Positions 23,620-34,162 of a stretch of 64,000 bases of DNA are shown one piece after another. This stretch comes from Zarea fungicola. Its lineage: Eukaryota; Ascomycota; Sordariomycetes; Hypocreales; Cordycipitaceae. Position numbers and translations under genes: made by a program. Location of the stretch: assembly GCA_900169235.1 (NCBI GenBank), contig FWCC01000248.1:1-64000 (forward strand), read 5' to 3'. The notes below the pieces were generated by a model that saw only the letters and a program-made list of their open reading frames with translations, did not search any database and was not told the DNA's origin. Position 1 is the stretch's first letter; every line of letters starts with the position of its first letter.

Positions 23620-24060
23620 CAAGACTCGCTACTCCATATGTATGGCAATTTTACCAGATTCACCGTTTAATAGATTAAGTTAGTGCACTTGGTATCAACT
23701 AGGGTACGCCACCACCAGCTACCTACAACTGCTAAATTAATACGCCTTAATTATATTAATAAAAATATAAATAAATAGATAAAAACGAACTTTATACATA
23801 AAGGAATTTACCTATATTATGTATTATATTATTATACCCTAAGCTAGGCTATGCCTATTGTTACATGTAGGGGCCGCCGCTTGTTGCGGCCTCGAGGCCA
23901 TAAATAACCGGCCTCAGGTCACTAGTGTTGCAAACGCAAAAAGGCTGAGGCGGCCCAGGAAGAGACTGGTGAGGGAGGTGAGCGGAGTGAGCAATAGCGA
24001 TTCGATGAATATATTAACGAGCCGAAGGCCATAGCTAGTCTAGAGAGTTTAGATCNNTAC
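23620..24060. repeat. AT-rich, RIP-like block with a GC-rich insert and a 2-N gap
   Basis: From about 23700 to 23860 the sequence is very AT-rich and dominated by TTAATTA/TATAAA runs, including ATTATGTATTATATTATTATA. It is followed abruptly by a GC-rich piece holding the palindrome GGCCTCGAGGCC (about 23889) and a GAGGTGAGCGGAGTGAGC repeat-like stretch. Two undetermined bases lie at 24056-24057. The pattern suggests a decayed transposable element touched by repeat-induced point mutation. No reading frame remains, so the element type cannot be told. Confidence 0.5.
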
Positions 24061-24409
24061 TATTGAGAGCACAGTCTCTTGACGATACTTACTATTGCAC
24101 TGTTCTATATAACCTGACTTGCTTCAGAGCATACCCCAACTGTGACTTACGTCGATTAAGCCATCGTTACAATTGGTTACGTGACCTCTCACTTTAGGCT
24201 TCTCGTAAGGCGCCCACGACCAAGTCTCCTTCCCGGGCCACGTTAGCCTTCCTGTATCATGCGTTCGTAACACTGTAAATGTTTGTTGCTAATAGGCCAA
24301 ATATATAGGAAGAAAATCTGTTGAATTAGCAAATGTTAATTAAGGGCATCCTAGGTGGTATGGAACGTACTATGAATCCTTTGATGTATTAGAACTAATT
24401 TCCGTTTTG

Positions 24410-25140
24410 TTAGAGGCGCTTTTCCATCGCTTTATATGCCTCGCGTCGTCTCTTTTGCCAATCAGCCTCGGCGTGTCCATCATCTTCATTTTGGTTGTTT
24501 TCTGTCTGGGTTGCTCCATAGCCGGTAGAACAACTCTCAGGGTTAGCAGCCCTAGGCAATAGAGACTCGGTTTCTTGGATGTCTGACAACGAGTTCGAGC
24601 AAGTGAGCCAGGTGATAGCAGCCCAGGAGGCCAATACGGCAAGAATTGTGCAGCTTAAAATGCTCAATGACAGATCTGAAAGTTCGATAAAATCGGCAAC
24701 TCCGGTGTGGTAGGCCGAGACGGTCGACCAAACAGTAATGACGGCTTCAAAAATATGAGCTAGCGCAATGGAACCCTAAAGCAGAAAGGCAGAGGGACGC
24801 TCGATATCTATGAGACGACTTAGCTAAATACCAAAGATTAAAAAGTATAATAATTGATGAATAATGGCATACTCCCCGACGTTCTAGGCTCTGGTCATGA
24901 CGGCTTTGATGCCAATAATAGCAAGCTGCGCTGCATACGTTGCTTAAAATAAACTGAATGAGACCATGACGAGGTGTTTGCCAGGCCTTGTAGGCCTTTG
25001 CACAGTGTCATCCTTTATGTACTGAAGATAGAAGGTGTCAATTAGAGACGCAATGCCGGAGAAGACGAACACTGCTGCTGGGTAGAAGTAACAGAGCGTG
25101 GCTAGGCCTGAGACGGTTGCCACAGAACTGGCTATTGAGG
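24410..25140 (-). pseudogene. N-terminal relic of an HMT1-like ABC transporter
   Basis: The last piece (24775-24410, after a GCTTTAG acceptor) encodes GSIALAHIFEAVITVWS, a second membrane helix (ILSCTILAVLASWAAITWL) and a charged linker ending RREAYKAMEKRL before a stop. Upstream, 25138-24896 reads LATLCYFYPAAVFVFSGIA, LIDTFYLQYIKDD and PGKHLVMVSFSLF, then an in-frame TAA, then ATYAAQLAIIGIKAVM. Hydrophobic helices followed by a Lys/Arg/Glu-rich linker resemble the TMD0 region that precedes the ABC core of fungal heavy-metal-tolerance (HMT1, ABCB) transporters. The transporter core and nucleotide-binding domain are absent downstream. I read it as a truncated relic. Confidence 0.45.
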
Positions 25141-26667
25141 CGGCACATTATGCACAAACTGACGGACGAAATGAAACCGTCGTTTATGAAGAGAACAAGG
25201 AAGATGTTGCCCAAAAGGCAAAACTAGCACCATAGTCGACTCTAAGAAATGGTGGTAGGAAGCCAGAGATCTATAGAAAGGGAAGGCACAGTAGCCGAGT
25301 CACAAATGAGTAGTAAAAACGAGCAAAGCTCGTGTTTTGCGGTGGCTGGCCCACCACCTATGCTATCCGTAATCCTCGGTCAAAATTTGACTCTCGCTAG
25401 GCAGTTACACAATTCTATTTACTGCTAAGCTTGTTCTTGAAAGTTACACCGCCGGGAGCTAATGATGGCTAAAACAACAGTGTCCACAGACTCAAGCCTG
25501 CCAGATATTCGATTAGTGATACACTGAGTATATATGTACTACTGTAAACTATTCTGTGGGCTCGAAGAAAGTAACCCAGTTAGGCGCCACAGTTTTGTTA
25601 ACTCATGTGGGCCGCTGCATTGACAGTTCGCATCTGGTCATCAATCTGTACAAAAAAGTAATCACCACTTCCGGCTAAAGCGCTCTGTACCTCGCGTCGT
25701 TTTCGGAACAGAATCAAGGTCGGATGTGGGTATGGCTGGCAGAGAAAAGTGTGTGACGGTTCCATCAAAGTCTGGATGGCGCCGCCATATGTTAAACTGG
25801 GTGCTAGCTTTGCTTGCGTAGCCGCTGTACAAGTCCGACAGTTAGTCCGCGGCGTGTTTTTTGCAGAGTTCAACGCACCGCCGCAACAACACTTGCAACT
25901 AGTTTGAGAACTGAGTCGTTTGCACGAGTTAATACAAAAGTAAGGAGCCATCCCCGCTCTAGGGATGACCGATCAGGGGGTAAGAGAGGTGCGGAGTAAC
26001 TAAAACGTACATCGTCTTCGCAACGCACTTCCGCTACACACTGACAGGCCTCTTCACTCCTCCGCTCTTCGCAGCCCGAAACAACCGGTCATTTGTGGTT
26101 CCGCAGAAGTTCTACTAAGTCCGTACAGAGACAATGATACGAGACCTACCTGCCAAAGCTTTATCCAGCCCGATATTTTATCCAGTCACCCAACACTAGC
26201 CTTCAGAGTCACGAAGCGGATCGGATGATCGACCTTGAGCCAGATGTAGCCGCACTACGCCTTTCGTCATTGCTGATTCTGTGCCAATAATGATTAATTC
26301 AGAGTGCCAACAACTAGGCGTGGTGGAGGAGAGGCAGGGAGGGGCCGGGTTGCCTGACAGACGCTGGTAAAATGTTGTGTGTCAGATTCTTCCGTGTAGC
26401 AAGGTCTGTTAGCGAACCACATCATCATTCATCCTAGTGCATGTCCAGCGCAATTAGACACATAGATAAACTAGGCAATAGTAGATATTGACAGCTATAG
26501 TAAGGTGCAAGAGAGAGCGGAGGAGCCAGGCGAGCATAACGAAAAAAAAAAAAACCTTTGAGACCCTACTTAATTGGCAGTGGCATCCGAGCCAACCTCA
26601 TTGCTATTACAAAGTATCCCATATTTAAATGGGATTGATGAAGGTGGCTCACCATGACTAGCTTCCA
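25141..26667. other. Intergenic
   Basis: No gene is supported with confidence. On the minus strand at 25598-25951 an open frame includes SHTFLCQPYPHPTLILF and FVQIDDQMRTVNAAAH, which I do not recognise. It has no convincing start, introns or partner. A poly-A run lies at 26541-26554 upstream of the cupin 3' end. Confidence 0.4.
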
Positions 26668-27258
26668 CTATGTTGAAACTCTTTGTAAATTCTGCTCAAC
26701 GGCTGCCTTGATCATGTCATCAGTGGCGTACTTGTCAATCAATTCCTGCTTCAACCTGCTATGCTTCTCCCCATCCTGACTCTTTATCATTTCAATATCG
26801 CTATTCATCAGAGGGTGAGAGTCGCTTAGATCTTCAAACACAGACAGAAAAAGTGCATTCTCTTCGTTAGCGCCGCTGCCAAATTCATGATAGTTTGCGT
26901 CGGCTTGGAGGCCACGCATGATCAGGGCGATGCGCTCAAAACCCAGAGCTGCCGGCTCGAAAGACGTCAAAACTCTGCAGCCATTGGGCCCCGCGAGAAA
27001 CTTGTGTGCGGTGTAACGGGGAATTGTTGCTGTCTGCCCAACTTCCAACGCGTACTCCTCCATGGCTGCCGTGTCAAGCACCCCTTCTGGTGCAGTGATA
27101 ACAGTCAAAGAACCGGATAGTAACTTGAAGCTTTCCGCGAATAAGGTGTGGTAATGCGGATAGGCGGTCGCTCCCGGGCCTAAGGTAGTGTCGAGAGCTG
27201 AGCGCTTTCCATTATTGAAAAGGCCGGTTTCAACCAAAGTAGGTATCTTATCCGTCAT
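26668..27258 (-). CDS. Cupin-domain protein (196 aa)
   Basis: An intronless gene for a small single-domain cupin. The first metal-binding motif is visible as YPHYHTLFAESFKLLSGSL (His-x-His plus Glu), and the second as IPRYTAHKFLAGPNGC with a later His. The order fits a beta-barrel that may bind a divalent metal. The C-terminal third is helical and charged (RLKQELIDKYATDDMIKAAV). No signal peptide is seen, so it is cytosolic. Family members range from dioxygenases to sugar epimerases, and nothing nearby indicates the substrate. A RIP-like AT-rich block begins directly upstream, so it sits at the edge of repeat DNA. Confidence 0.8.
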   Translation of the reverse strand: MTDKIPTLVETGLFNNGKRSALDTTLGPGATAYPHYHTLFAESFKLLSGSLTVITAPEGVLDTAAMEEYALEVGQTATIPRYTAHKFLAGPNGCRVLTSFEPAALGFERIALIMRGLQADANYHEFGSGANEENALFLSVFEDLSDSHPLMNSDIEMIKSQDGEKHSRLKQELIDKYATDDMIKAAVEQNLQRVST

Positions 27259-27284
27259 TATCGATGCTTATATAGAGTGGAAGT

Positions 27285-27720
27285 AAGAGTGAACACAGGT
27301 AAAAGATATAAGGATAGTATATAGGTATATAAAAGATACCTAAATTATATTTATATTACATTCGTCATGTAAGGATAGGATTACTAGTAAATTGTATGGG
27401 AGGAATAAAGCCTTTATATAGACGATTAGAAGACTACAATTCTGATGACTTCTGAGAAAACAGCTTTCGGAGCCTTCCGAAGCTGACAAGCAGCTAGGAA
27501 GTTACTGGGGTAAAAAGGACGTAGTTTATAACCAATTAAAGCCCTCCTAGCAATATCTCAGAGAAAACTATTCTATCTTGACCTATAGAGACTACGCTAA
27601 GGCAAGTAGTCCTAACTATGGACCTATCATAGTAGTATTTACTCTCCACTACAAAGTCCACTATATTATAAGTACAGCAAATATATAGAAGGCAATAGCC
27701 TAATTATAAAGCCAGTAGTT
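27285..27720. repeat. RIP-like AT-rich block
   Basis: The stretch is dense in TA steps (TATATAGG, TATAAAAGATA, CTATATTATAAG) with scattered stops in every frame, and it has sharp borders with normal DNA. This is how a transposon copy looks after repeat-induced point mutation. I cannot recover any frame or terminal repeat that would identify it. Confidence 0.5.
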
Positions 27721-28866
27721 TGCAGGGTTTACCGTCGGTTTAAATGCCGCGTGCCCACTTGGAAGGCTGGGGTTGGGTCTTCAGTCACAGCTTTTATAAA
27801 TTGCGAGCATGGAAATACATGGAGTGGTAAACGGTTACGAAATGCTTTCCCCCATTACCATTCGCCGTACGTTCGTGCTATCAAGTGGCATCTCGACTGT
27901 AGTATGTTGTCGGCCAAAGAACTTGTTGGAAATCAGATTCCTGATGATTGGTTTTAGAGTAGCTACGCCACCAACTCTGCGGTTATATTGGAAATTTGTG
28001 TTCGCCTGTGCTTACTGTCATGCATAGCCACCTGCTGATTTTAGCCAGCCGACACGTAGTGGGGTACTGAAGACAAACTCGAGCGATTTTTGCCTTTGAG
28101 CTAGTCAGCCTGAGTTGGATAGATAGGGAAGTCAGACCAACAGCGCTAGAGGAGTGTGGAACCATGGGTACGGAAATACTCGGCCGTTTTTTTACGTGGC
28201 GAAACCTTCCCGTGCCGGATTTCTTCCTGCAGGACTTTTACTAGAATCCATATAATGGTAATTAGGTGTTGCGCCAAAATGAGCACATGCATGAGGTCTT
28301 GGTAAAGTATACCTCGTGAGCTGATAGGCGTTGTTGCTTGCTAGCTGCACGCATTGGTAGGTACAAGAGGCTCAGCGCTTGTAGTTACAGCTAAGATCGA
28401 GTTCCACCTTGGATCGCAGGCGCTCAGCGCTGAAGGCTATCTTGCGGGCAATAGACAACTCAGAATACGATTGAAGTCAGTGGCGACCCTCGATACGTCA
28501 CCGTGCCCTGACATGAGTCAACTCCATGTCAGTTCTCGGCCTTGAAGACCGCTACGAATCAAATTCAATTCAGCATTTAGTACTAGAATCGTTAACCATT
28601 TAATTTACCATTTCATTACTTCTAGTGGCTACGTCGCATGCCTTACACGATGTTCAGCTGGGATGAAGCAAATCATACCAAAAATTGCACTTTTTCTTGT
28701 GATCCAGCGGACAGTACATAGAGGTGAATATCTATATATGAGGTGTAAAACTGATTTCGTACCAACCCAGTACTAGCAATGGTTACAACACTGCTAGCGA
28801 ACAAGGAGTGTAGCAAAACCCAAGAGTAGAGCTGAGCAGCGTGATGCTCTTTGCTGGGGCGACTTC
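27721..28866. other. Intergenic
   Basis: Short frames only, overlapping on both strands. I see no gene, tRNA or repeat here. Confidence 0.45.
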
Positions 28867-29431
28867 TTATAAATCAGCAGCCATCTTGGGGATTTGGTCA
28901 AGCATGTTGCGGTAGTTGTTCATCAGGTCTCCGCAGGTGAGGTCTCCGCAGGTGAAGTCTCCGCGATAGTTGTCGTTCAAGCGCATGCCGTATTTGCAGG
29001 ATTTGTGCGCGCCACCAGGTCCGGCCGGCATTCCGGCTTTCTTCACAGCCACTCAGGACATCTGGTAATTGGTGTTCCACAAAAATGTGGCCCAGTAGTC
29101 GTTGGTGTATCTGCACTGGATAGACCAGGCCTTGCCACAAATGCCTTTGTGGGTTCGGCCGATATCAAACTGGTTAGAGAGATCGCAGATTCCGCCAACT
29201 TCAACATCACCCTCGCAGCCAGTCTCATCTTGCCGAGCATAGACACAGTCAGACACATCGCAGGCTTGAATACCAACATGGTGCAGTGACGGATCGATTG
29301 ATCCAGGTTGCGACAATGGCAGCGCTTGGCACACCAATTGGTGTCCGCTTCTCTAGAGCATCCGCGGGGCTACTCGAAGCGCTCAGAACTCCAAGAGCCG
29401 CGATAACAAATGTGGCAGTTTCAAGCTTCAT
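28867..29431 (-). pseudogene. Small secreted Cys-containing protein with in-frame stop
   Basis: Exon 1 (29431-29335) encodes MKLETATFVIAALGVLSAS and ADALEKRTPI, a signal peptide followed by a Lys-Arg that could be a Kex2 site. A 70-nt intron (GTGTGC to TTCAAG) leads in phase to exon 2 at 29264: CDVSDCVYARQDETGCEG, GGICDLSNQFDIGRTHKGIC, WSIQCRYTNDYWATFLW. An in-frame TGA at 29055-29053 stops it. The same frame continues at once with VAVKKAGMPAGPGGAHKSC, KYGMRLNDNYRGDF and a TCGDL duplication to a stop at 28867-28869. The continuation is protein-like, so the TGA looks like a recent mutation. Seven cysteines precede the stop. The shortened protein may still be secreted. Family unknown; effector-like by features only. 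Confidence 0.5.
28925..28964. repeat. 15-nt tandem repeat inside the broken secreted-protein gene
   Basis: The unit AGGTCTCCGCAGGTG occurs twice, followed by a partial third copy. Read on the minus strand it duplicates the pentapeptide TCGDL after the premature stop. Confidence 0.85.
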
Positions 29432-29639
29432 TGTAGGTCTGATTTAGATGCTACATTTTGGAGAGTATGGTCAGCGTCCGTGTAAGGATGGTTTGAACGT
29501 TAGGGATGAAGGGAGTGAAGCGACGTACGATTGTTGCATCTCGGAGTAGGAAAATGTAATTAGTTTGAAATTGAGTTGAGTGTTTGGATTGCGAGATTAC
29601 TGTAGGGTTTCAAGCGTAGGAAAACCTGGCCTATTTAAA

Positions 29640-30906
29640 CTAATAAGTCGTTCTCTGAGCGATTAGCAGCTTCAGGAGCGGTTCGGCCGACGAGCACGCG
29701 ACGTTACATCGATTTATCAGACTCCATTTTCTTGGGCTCGTGTATGCATAAAGCGCCACAATCTTTGGGAGAGTCGGGAAGCTGCACTTAAACACCTTTT
29801 GCGGCTGACTGATGCTTATTCCCTGGGGCTTTGCGTTCTCCGCTGCTGGAAGCGACCGTGTCCCAGAAGTCGCGGGCAAGTGCTCGACTGTCGTAGCTAG
29901 GATGGCTGGAGTCTGTAGATCTGGAGATGTGGCCGGCATGAGAGTTTCGCTAGCTAGGGGCGCCAGAGTAGCAACAATTTTCTCTGGGGACATGAATGAA
30001 CTAGCCGGAGTCTCGTCAGCCGAGCTCTCAGAAGAATAGACCATCATCATACTGTCGTCACCATCGTCGGGGTCAGGATTCCAAAGCATCAAGGATGGCT
30101 CTTGTGATACAGCCGCTGCGGCGGATGACGTCTTCCCTGTAAACGTGACCACGGGTGCTATGCCATTCTGAATGATAGTCGCGTCAAATCTTTCCTGGTT
30201 CGGGCTCTGTGCGTCGCTCTGGCCGTGCAGATGCATCGAGTCATTCGATTTTTGAGATGTTGGACTGCAATCTGCCACACCGTTCGACGGATAAGAAATC
30301 AGATGGCGTACACGGTCGCTGCGCTACGCCACCACCATCCATCCGCAAATTCATCGTCCTTGCCGCACTGTGCTTGGGAATTGAAGATGCCTGTTGAGAT
30401 GGACAGCCCTGAGAGGTCGGAGGTGAGGGCATAGACCCATGAAGGAGAGAAGGATTTGACTGAAAGAACAAGTTGTCTGGTCCGATGTGGCTTGTTTTGT
30501 GGCAGGGTGCCGTATGAACAGTGGGAGGTAGCACTAGCGACCGATGATGGCTTGGGGACAAGCCACGAAAAGCATCATGGTGACAGCCCACAGCTTGGGG
30601 GTATGAGTACCAACTTGGATATAGGCAATGTCTCTCCGGGTGAAAGCCAAACGGAAACTGCATAGGCAGTGGTATATGATGCTTATCTGATGTAGGCATG
30701 CTACCACAACAACTCATTTGAGTGTTTGGTGGGCGCCAACTATACACTGCACTGTGATCATGGGAGCTTGAGCAGTTCATATGACCGAGATGATGAGGTG
30801 ATAACGATGACAATGCCAGCGCTTTCAGTTGCTCAACGTAAGAATTGTAAGCATTGGAGAATGCATAATGCTTTTTAGAGTAGGCTGCATTGTCCGTTGT
30901 TGCCAT
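29640..30906 (-). CDS. Uncertain low-complexity, regulator-like protein (about 401 aa)
   Basis: Two protein-like frames can be joined by a candidate 61-nt intron (30332-30272, GTGGCG to GGCAG, phase 1 on both sides), giving 1206 coding nt from an ATG at 30906. The N-terminal half is rich in His, Ser, Pro and Tyr (for example FRGLSPSHHRSLVLPP). The C-terminal half has acidic and Ser/Thr-rich runs (NPDPDDGDDSMMMVYSSES, ASSFMSPEKIVATLAPLAS). Near the end, KVFKCSFPTLPKI looks like the first half of a C2H2 zinc finger with the second cysteine replaced by Leu. Such composition fits a decayed C2H2 transcription factor. The weak donor means a frameshift is an alternative explanation. It borders the RiPP cluster, but no role in it can be shown. 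Confidence 0.35.
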
Positions 30907-31245
30907 CCCGGCTCCGGCACCGGTGGAGGAGGTAAATGAAAATCCATTTACTTGGATCACCAGTAGTTTGGAATGTTCTACCGGCCAATCTTGCATTGTA
31001 AGATCCTAGAATTGGAACCCAGCTAATCAATGGCTGAGATATCAAGTTGGGGGCCGACACCTAGGGCAACTCGCACCGCTCCTATCGGTGACGTGGCTCA
31101 ACAGCCACAGACACGCTGGAGGCCTTAACGGACCGCTCTCAGCCTGATCTTAGTAAGGTGTCAAATCTCTGCACTGCCACCCCGCCGCTCCGCCCCCGCC
31201 GCCACCAGCATAAGAAAGACCACAGCCAGGGTGCATGTGCTGTAC

Positions 31246-31990
31246 ATGTGTATTGCCATTGCGCTCTTTATCGTAGGCAGAAATTGGCCAACGGCTGGGT
31301 TCAATCGAAGCTGTTTCGACTCGACATCTTCCTACTGTATGCGACATGATGATGGCTTGTTTGAGTTGACAAACTGGTATACTGACACTTTCATATAAGC
31401 ACCGGCAATAAATGATATAAAGCTGGACTATCATGACCAAGTCTTCAACAATACGTTGCTTCAGAGTAACATATACAGGCAGGATGCAGGGCCTGCTGTG
31501 GATGAAGCATGGCATCAACTTGGCGTGAATTGTCGGTATCCTTTACCGTTACCTCCAAAAGGTCAATCATGGCTAATTCACAGGCGAGATTCTTCTTTAT
31601 AGGGAATAATATGACTATTAGCAGAGAACAAGGTCTCAAAACGAGCATTCCTCCCGGATCTGTTCGCGTCCAAGATGAGTACGGGGGCGGCTATATGGGG
31701 ATGCTGGAAGTATTTCATCAGCTGCATTGTTTGGTACGAATTGACGGAGGCTTTGACATTTTTCAGCGACCAAACTAACCCCATCATTTACATTCTAGAA
31801 TCTGCTCCGGAAAGCTCTCGTATTCAACTATCAGTACTATCTCGACAAGGGCGAGGAGGAATTTTTTGACGGCGAAGCCATGGTCAAACTTCATGTCGGT
31901 GGCCGAGTACATCCCAGTCTGCTGGAGACATTTCCAGGACTCAGACAAGGCCCGCAGCGCCAGGCTGCAGATGCGCGGAGTGTTGCATGA
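31246..31990 (+). pseudogene. UstYa-like (DUF3328) protein lacking the second HxxHC motif
   Basis: Four exons join in phase: 31246-31336, 31400-31535, 31589-31733 and 31799-31990. The product starts inside a membrane helix (MCIAIALFIVG), so the usual N-terminal cytosolic segment may be missing. Then come SPAINDIKLDYHDQVFNNT, AWHQLGVN, the YGGGY stretch and the first family motif FHQLHCL, followed by LLRKALVFNYQYYLDKGEEEF. Where the second HxxHC should be, the frame reads KLHVGGRVHPS. A shifted frame still shows EYI, so an indel seems to have removed the second motif. Both motifs are needed in known UstYa-type oxidases, so the copy is probably inactive. It lies about 1.5 kb from the precursor-peptide gene and on the same strand as the intact UstYa gene at 34163. 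Confidence 0.6.
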
Positions 31991-32290
31991 GGCGAAAATC
32001 AGGCCTCCAACGCTGCATAGCAGAGAATTGTGAATGTAAGAGGAATGATGATGAGGCGGCAGTGGAGTCGCTGCAGCTGTGAGGGCAAGCCAGAGCCTGA
32101 TTTCGTGTGTAGTGGACCGGAGAGGCGCACAGGACCGAGAACTTCCCCCGCTCTCGACACTGGACAAAGGAGACGCAAAATACTTCAAGCTTCTGGCATC
32201 ATTGGCCAATTCACCTTTCCGTACTTGCAGTTCTTCGTCGCCAAGAACACGAACACGTGAGCATTTGACGACCCGGGGAGCTCGCGAAAC

Positions 32291-33339
32291 ATGGCTTCAG
32301 AGCAATTCAATACCGCCGCCGAGGGCCAACAGGCCACCGACGACTACTGCCTTTATATTTTCCCATTTTCAATCTATTCCATCATGGCGCGTGCAACGCT
32401 AGCCTTTGGCCAAGCAGCAGCAGTCTCGGCTACAGCCAAGGCCTTGAGCGTCGGCTTGAAGCTGGTCAACCTCCACCGAGAAGAAAACATCTCGGAAACA
32501 TACCTCATTAAAATCAGTGCCAAAGGCCAGGTACGCTTGATTTCCCAATCTCGTATACCCCAATATACGAGAGACTCTCTTGACAAAATCTAAACCGTCG
32601 CTCTAGGTCCCAGCTCTGACGGGTGGTGCTCTTTCGTCCCCTCTCACCGACAGCTTGGACATTTCCGTCTTCTTCTGCCAGCATTACCCAGGTCTTCTAC
32701 CAGAGAAGCAGACACCCTTCATAAAACAGCTTCTACAGCAACTCCATCAGATCCAAATGCTTTCACTCTCTGTGCCGTCCAAGGAAGATCGCGCCGAGGG
32801 CGTGCCGTGTCCGACCGTTGACGCCCTGCTGGCCGGCACAGAAATCAGCCCGAAATACCGAGACGCTCTGCAAAACAAGCGAAAGTAGTAAGTTTTACCG
32901 TAACACCATTTTCTGACACAATGCGCCGCTCATTTGTGAGAATGTACTGACCGTTGCTCTTCTCTTCCCTTTCTTTCGCCCTAGCCATAAAGAAACGCAG
33001 GAAAACGCTCTAACCGACGACAATGTTCATTTGGCAGAGAATCAAGCTAAAGCTTTACTTGCCGAAGTTGACAAAATCATATCCACTGCTGCTGACAAGG
33101 CAGGCGCACTGCCAGAATGGATCTTTGGCGAAGCCGTTGGCCCGACAGTTCTTGATGCTCACTGCACCGCTTTCATTGCCCGGCTCATGGACTGTGGAAG
33201 ACATGATCTTGTACCCGATCGGCTTCAGAAGTATGCTTGTTCTGTCATGACTAGCCCGGGCTGGCAATCTGTAACCCACGGGCGCTCGACCATGTGGGAC
33301 GTCTCTGTTGGGCATGTTCACCTCCTTAAGGACCTTTAG
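32291..33339 (+). CDS. Glutathione S-transferase-like protein (291 aa)
   Basis: Exons 32291-32530, 32607-32887 and 32985-33339 join in phase (876 nt). The donors are GTACGC and GTAAGT, and the last intron has a CTGAC branch. The N-terminal half has the thioredoxin-like GST order: YCLYIFPFSIYSIMARATL, KLVNLHREENISETYL, KGQVPALT with the conserved cis-proline, then SPLTDSLDISVFF. The C-terminal helical domain has AGALPEWIFGEAVGPTVLD and LMDCGRHDLVP. This branch of GSTs is frequent in fungal secondary-metabolite clusters. It sits between the UstYa relic and the precursor gene, with its 3' end 179 nt from the convergent precursor gene. A role in the cluster pathway or in self-protection is inferred from position only. 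Confidence 0.82.
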
Positions 33340-33518
33340 CAGCATGCATTTCTTTTACTTCAGTAGCCTTCACATATTTCATGGATAGGGTAGTTATGAA
33401 ATTCACATGTTGAATTTAAGATGGTTAAATTTAGCTACTTCACATTTTCGTCTGTGATCAAACGAGCTGTTATTGTCTTGTCTTGTTGCTGACCCTGGCA
33501 TAGCATGCCGCTGCCTAT

Positions 33519-33827
33519 TTACTCTTCATTTTCATGAACATCACGATCGGCCATATAGCTCTTGTACACGGAAGGGCGCTTCTCCTCGGGGACAGATCGA
33601 TCAGCCATATAACTCTTGTACACGGAGGAACGCTTCTCCTCTGGAACGGAACGATCAGCCATGTAGCTCTTATACACTGAAGAGCGCTCAGTCTAATTTT
33701 ATCAAGTCAGAATTCGTCATTTCGGTAGTTTATATCCTTGGCAGCACTGGAGAGCAAGACATACAAGCGGCAGAGCTAGTGCACTGCTCACGGCAACGAG
33801 GCTAGCGACAACGGAGAAGACTTTCAT
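33519..33827 (-). CDS. Dikaritin-type RiPP precursor with three core repeats (78 aa)
   Basis: Exon 1 (33827-33765) encodes a signal peptide, MKVFSVVASLVAVSSALALPL. A 72-nt intron (GTATGT, branch CTGAC, ATTAG) is followed by exon 2 (33692-33519); both borders are phase 0. Exon 2 consists almost wholly of three 18-residue repeats sharing SVYKSYMADR. Two copies end in VPEEKR, a Kex2 dibasic site, and the last ends the protein with an acidic tail. Core copies lie at about residues 25-42, 43-60 and 61-78. The copies differ mainly at silent positions, so the peptide is under selection. A secretory leader, Kex2 repeats and Tyr-bearing cores next to a UstYa gene match fungal dikaritin RiPPs (ustiloxin, phomopsin, asperipin and epichloecyclin groups). 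The likely core lies within VYKSYM; its exact limits are unknown. The product may be bioactive, but that is not shown. Confidence 0.88.
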
Positions 33828-34162
33828 TTTGTTATGACGCGATTCTGCAACCCGGTGTTTTTGCAGTTTATTGCTTAACAATGTACAAAAGAAAAGCCAG
33901 CTTGCCAACTGCCGCATAAATATCCACAGAATTATAGCGGGAATAGCCTTGCCCGGCAGTCACCGAACGGCCTCCAGCGGCTGATTCTATCATCTAAGGC
34001 CACCAGCAAAGGCGCGAGCGTTCTGAACCTTTCACATTTGTATCCGTCCCAAAAGAAATTGCCCCAATGAGTTACCCTTTGTATTTTTTATTGATTTATT
34101 TCTTTTGTTTGAAGCCCTTCCAAGGGAAAAAGCATAGACTACTATTTACAGAGCAGACAGCG
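33828..34162. promoter_or_regulatory. Shared divergent promoter of precursor and UstYa genes
   Basis: Only 335 nt separate the start codons of the precursor (minus) and the UstYa-type oxidase (plus), so they probably share regulation. The segment contains CCGAACGG and a nearby AGCGG (about 33965-33980), CGG half-sites of the sort Zn2Cys6 proteins bind. The Zn2Cys6 gene at 36296 is the natural candidate regulator. Binding is inferred only. Confidence 0.45.

Noticed and set aside
25598..25951. 117-codon minus-strand frame
   Set aside because: Part of it looks protein-like, but there is no family, no supported start and no intron; kept only as a note.
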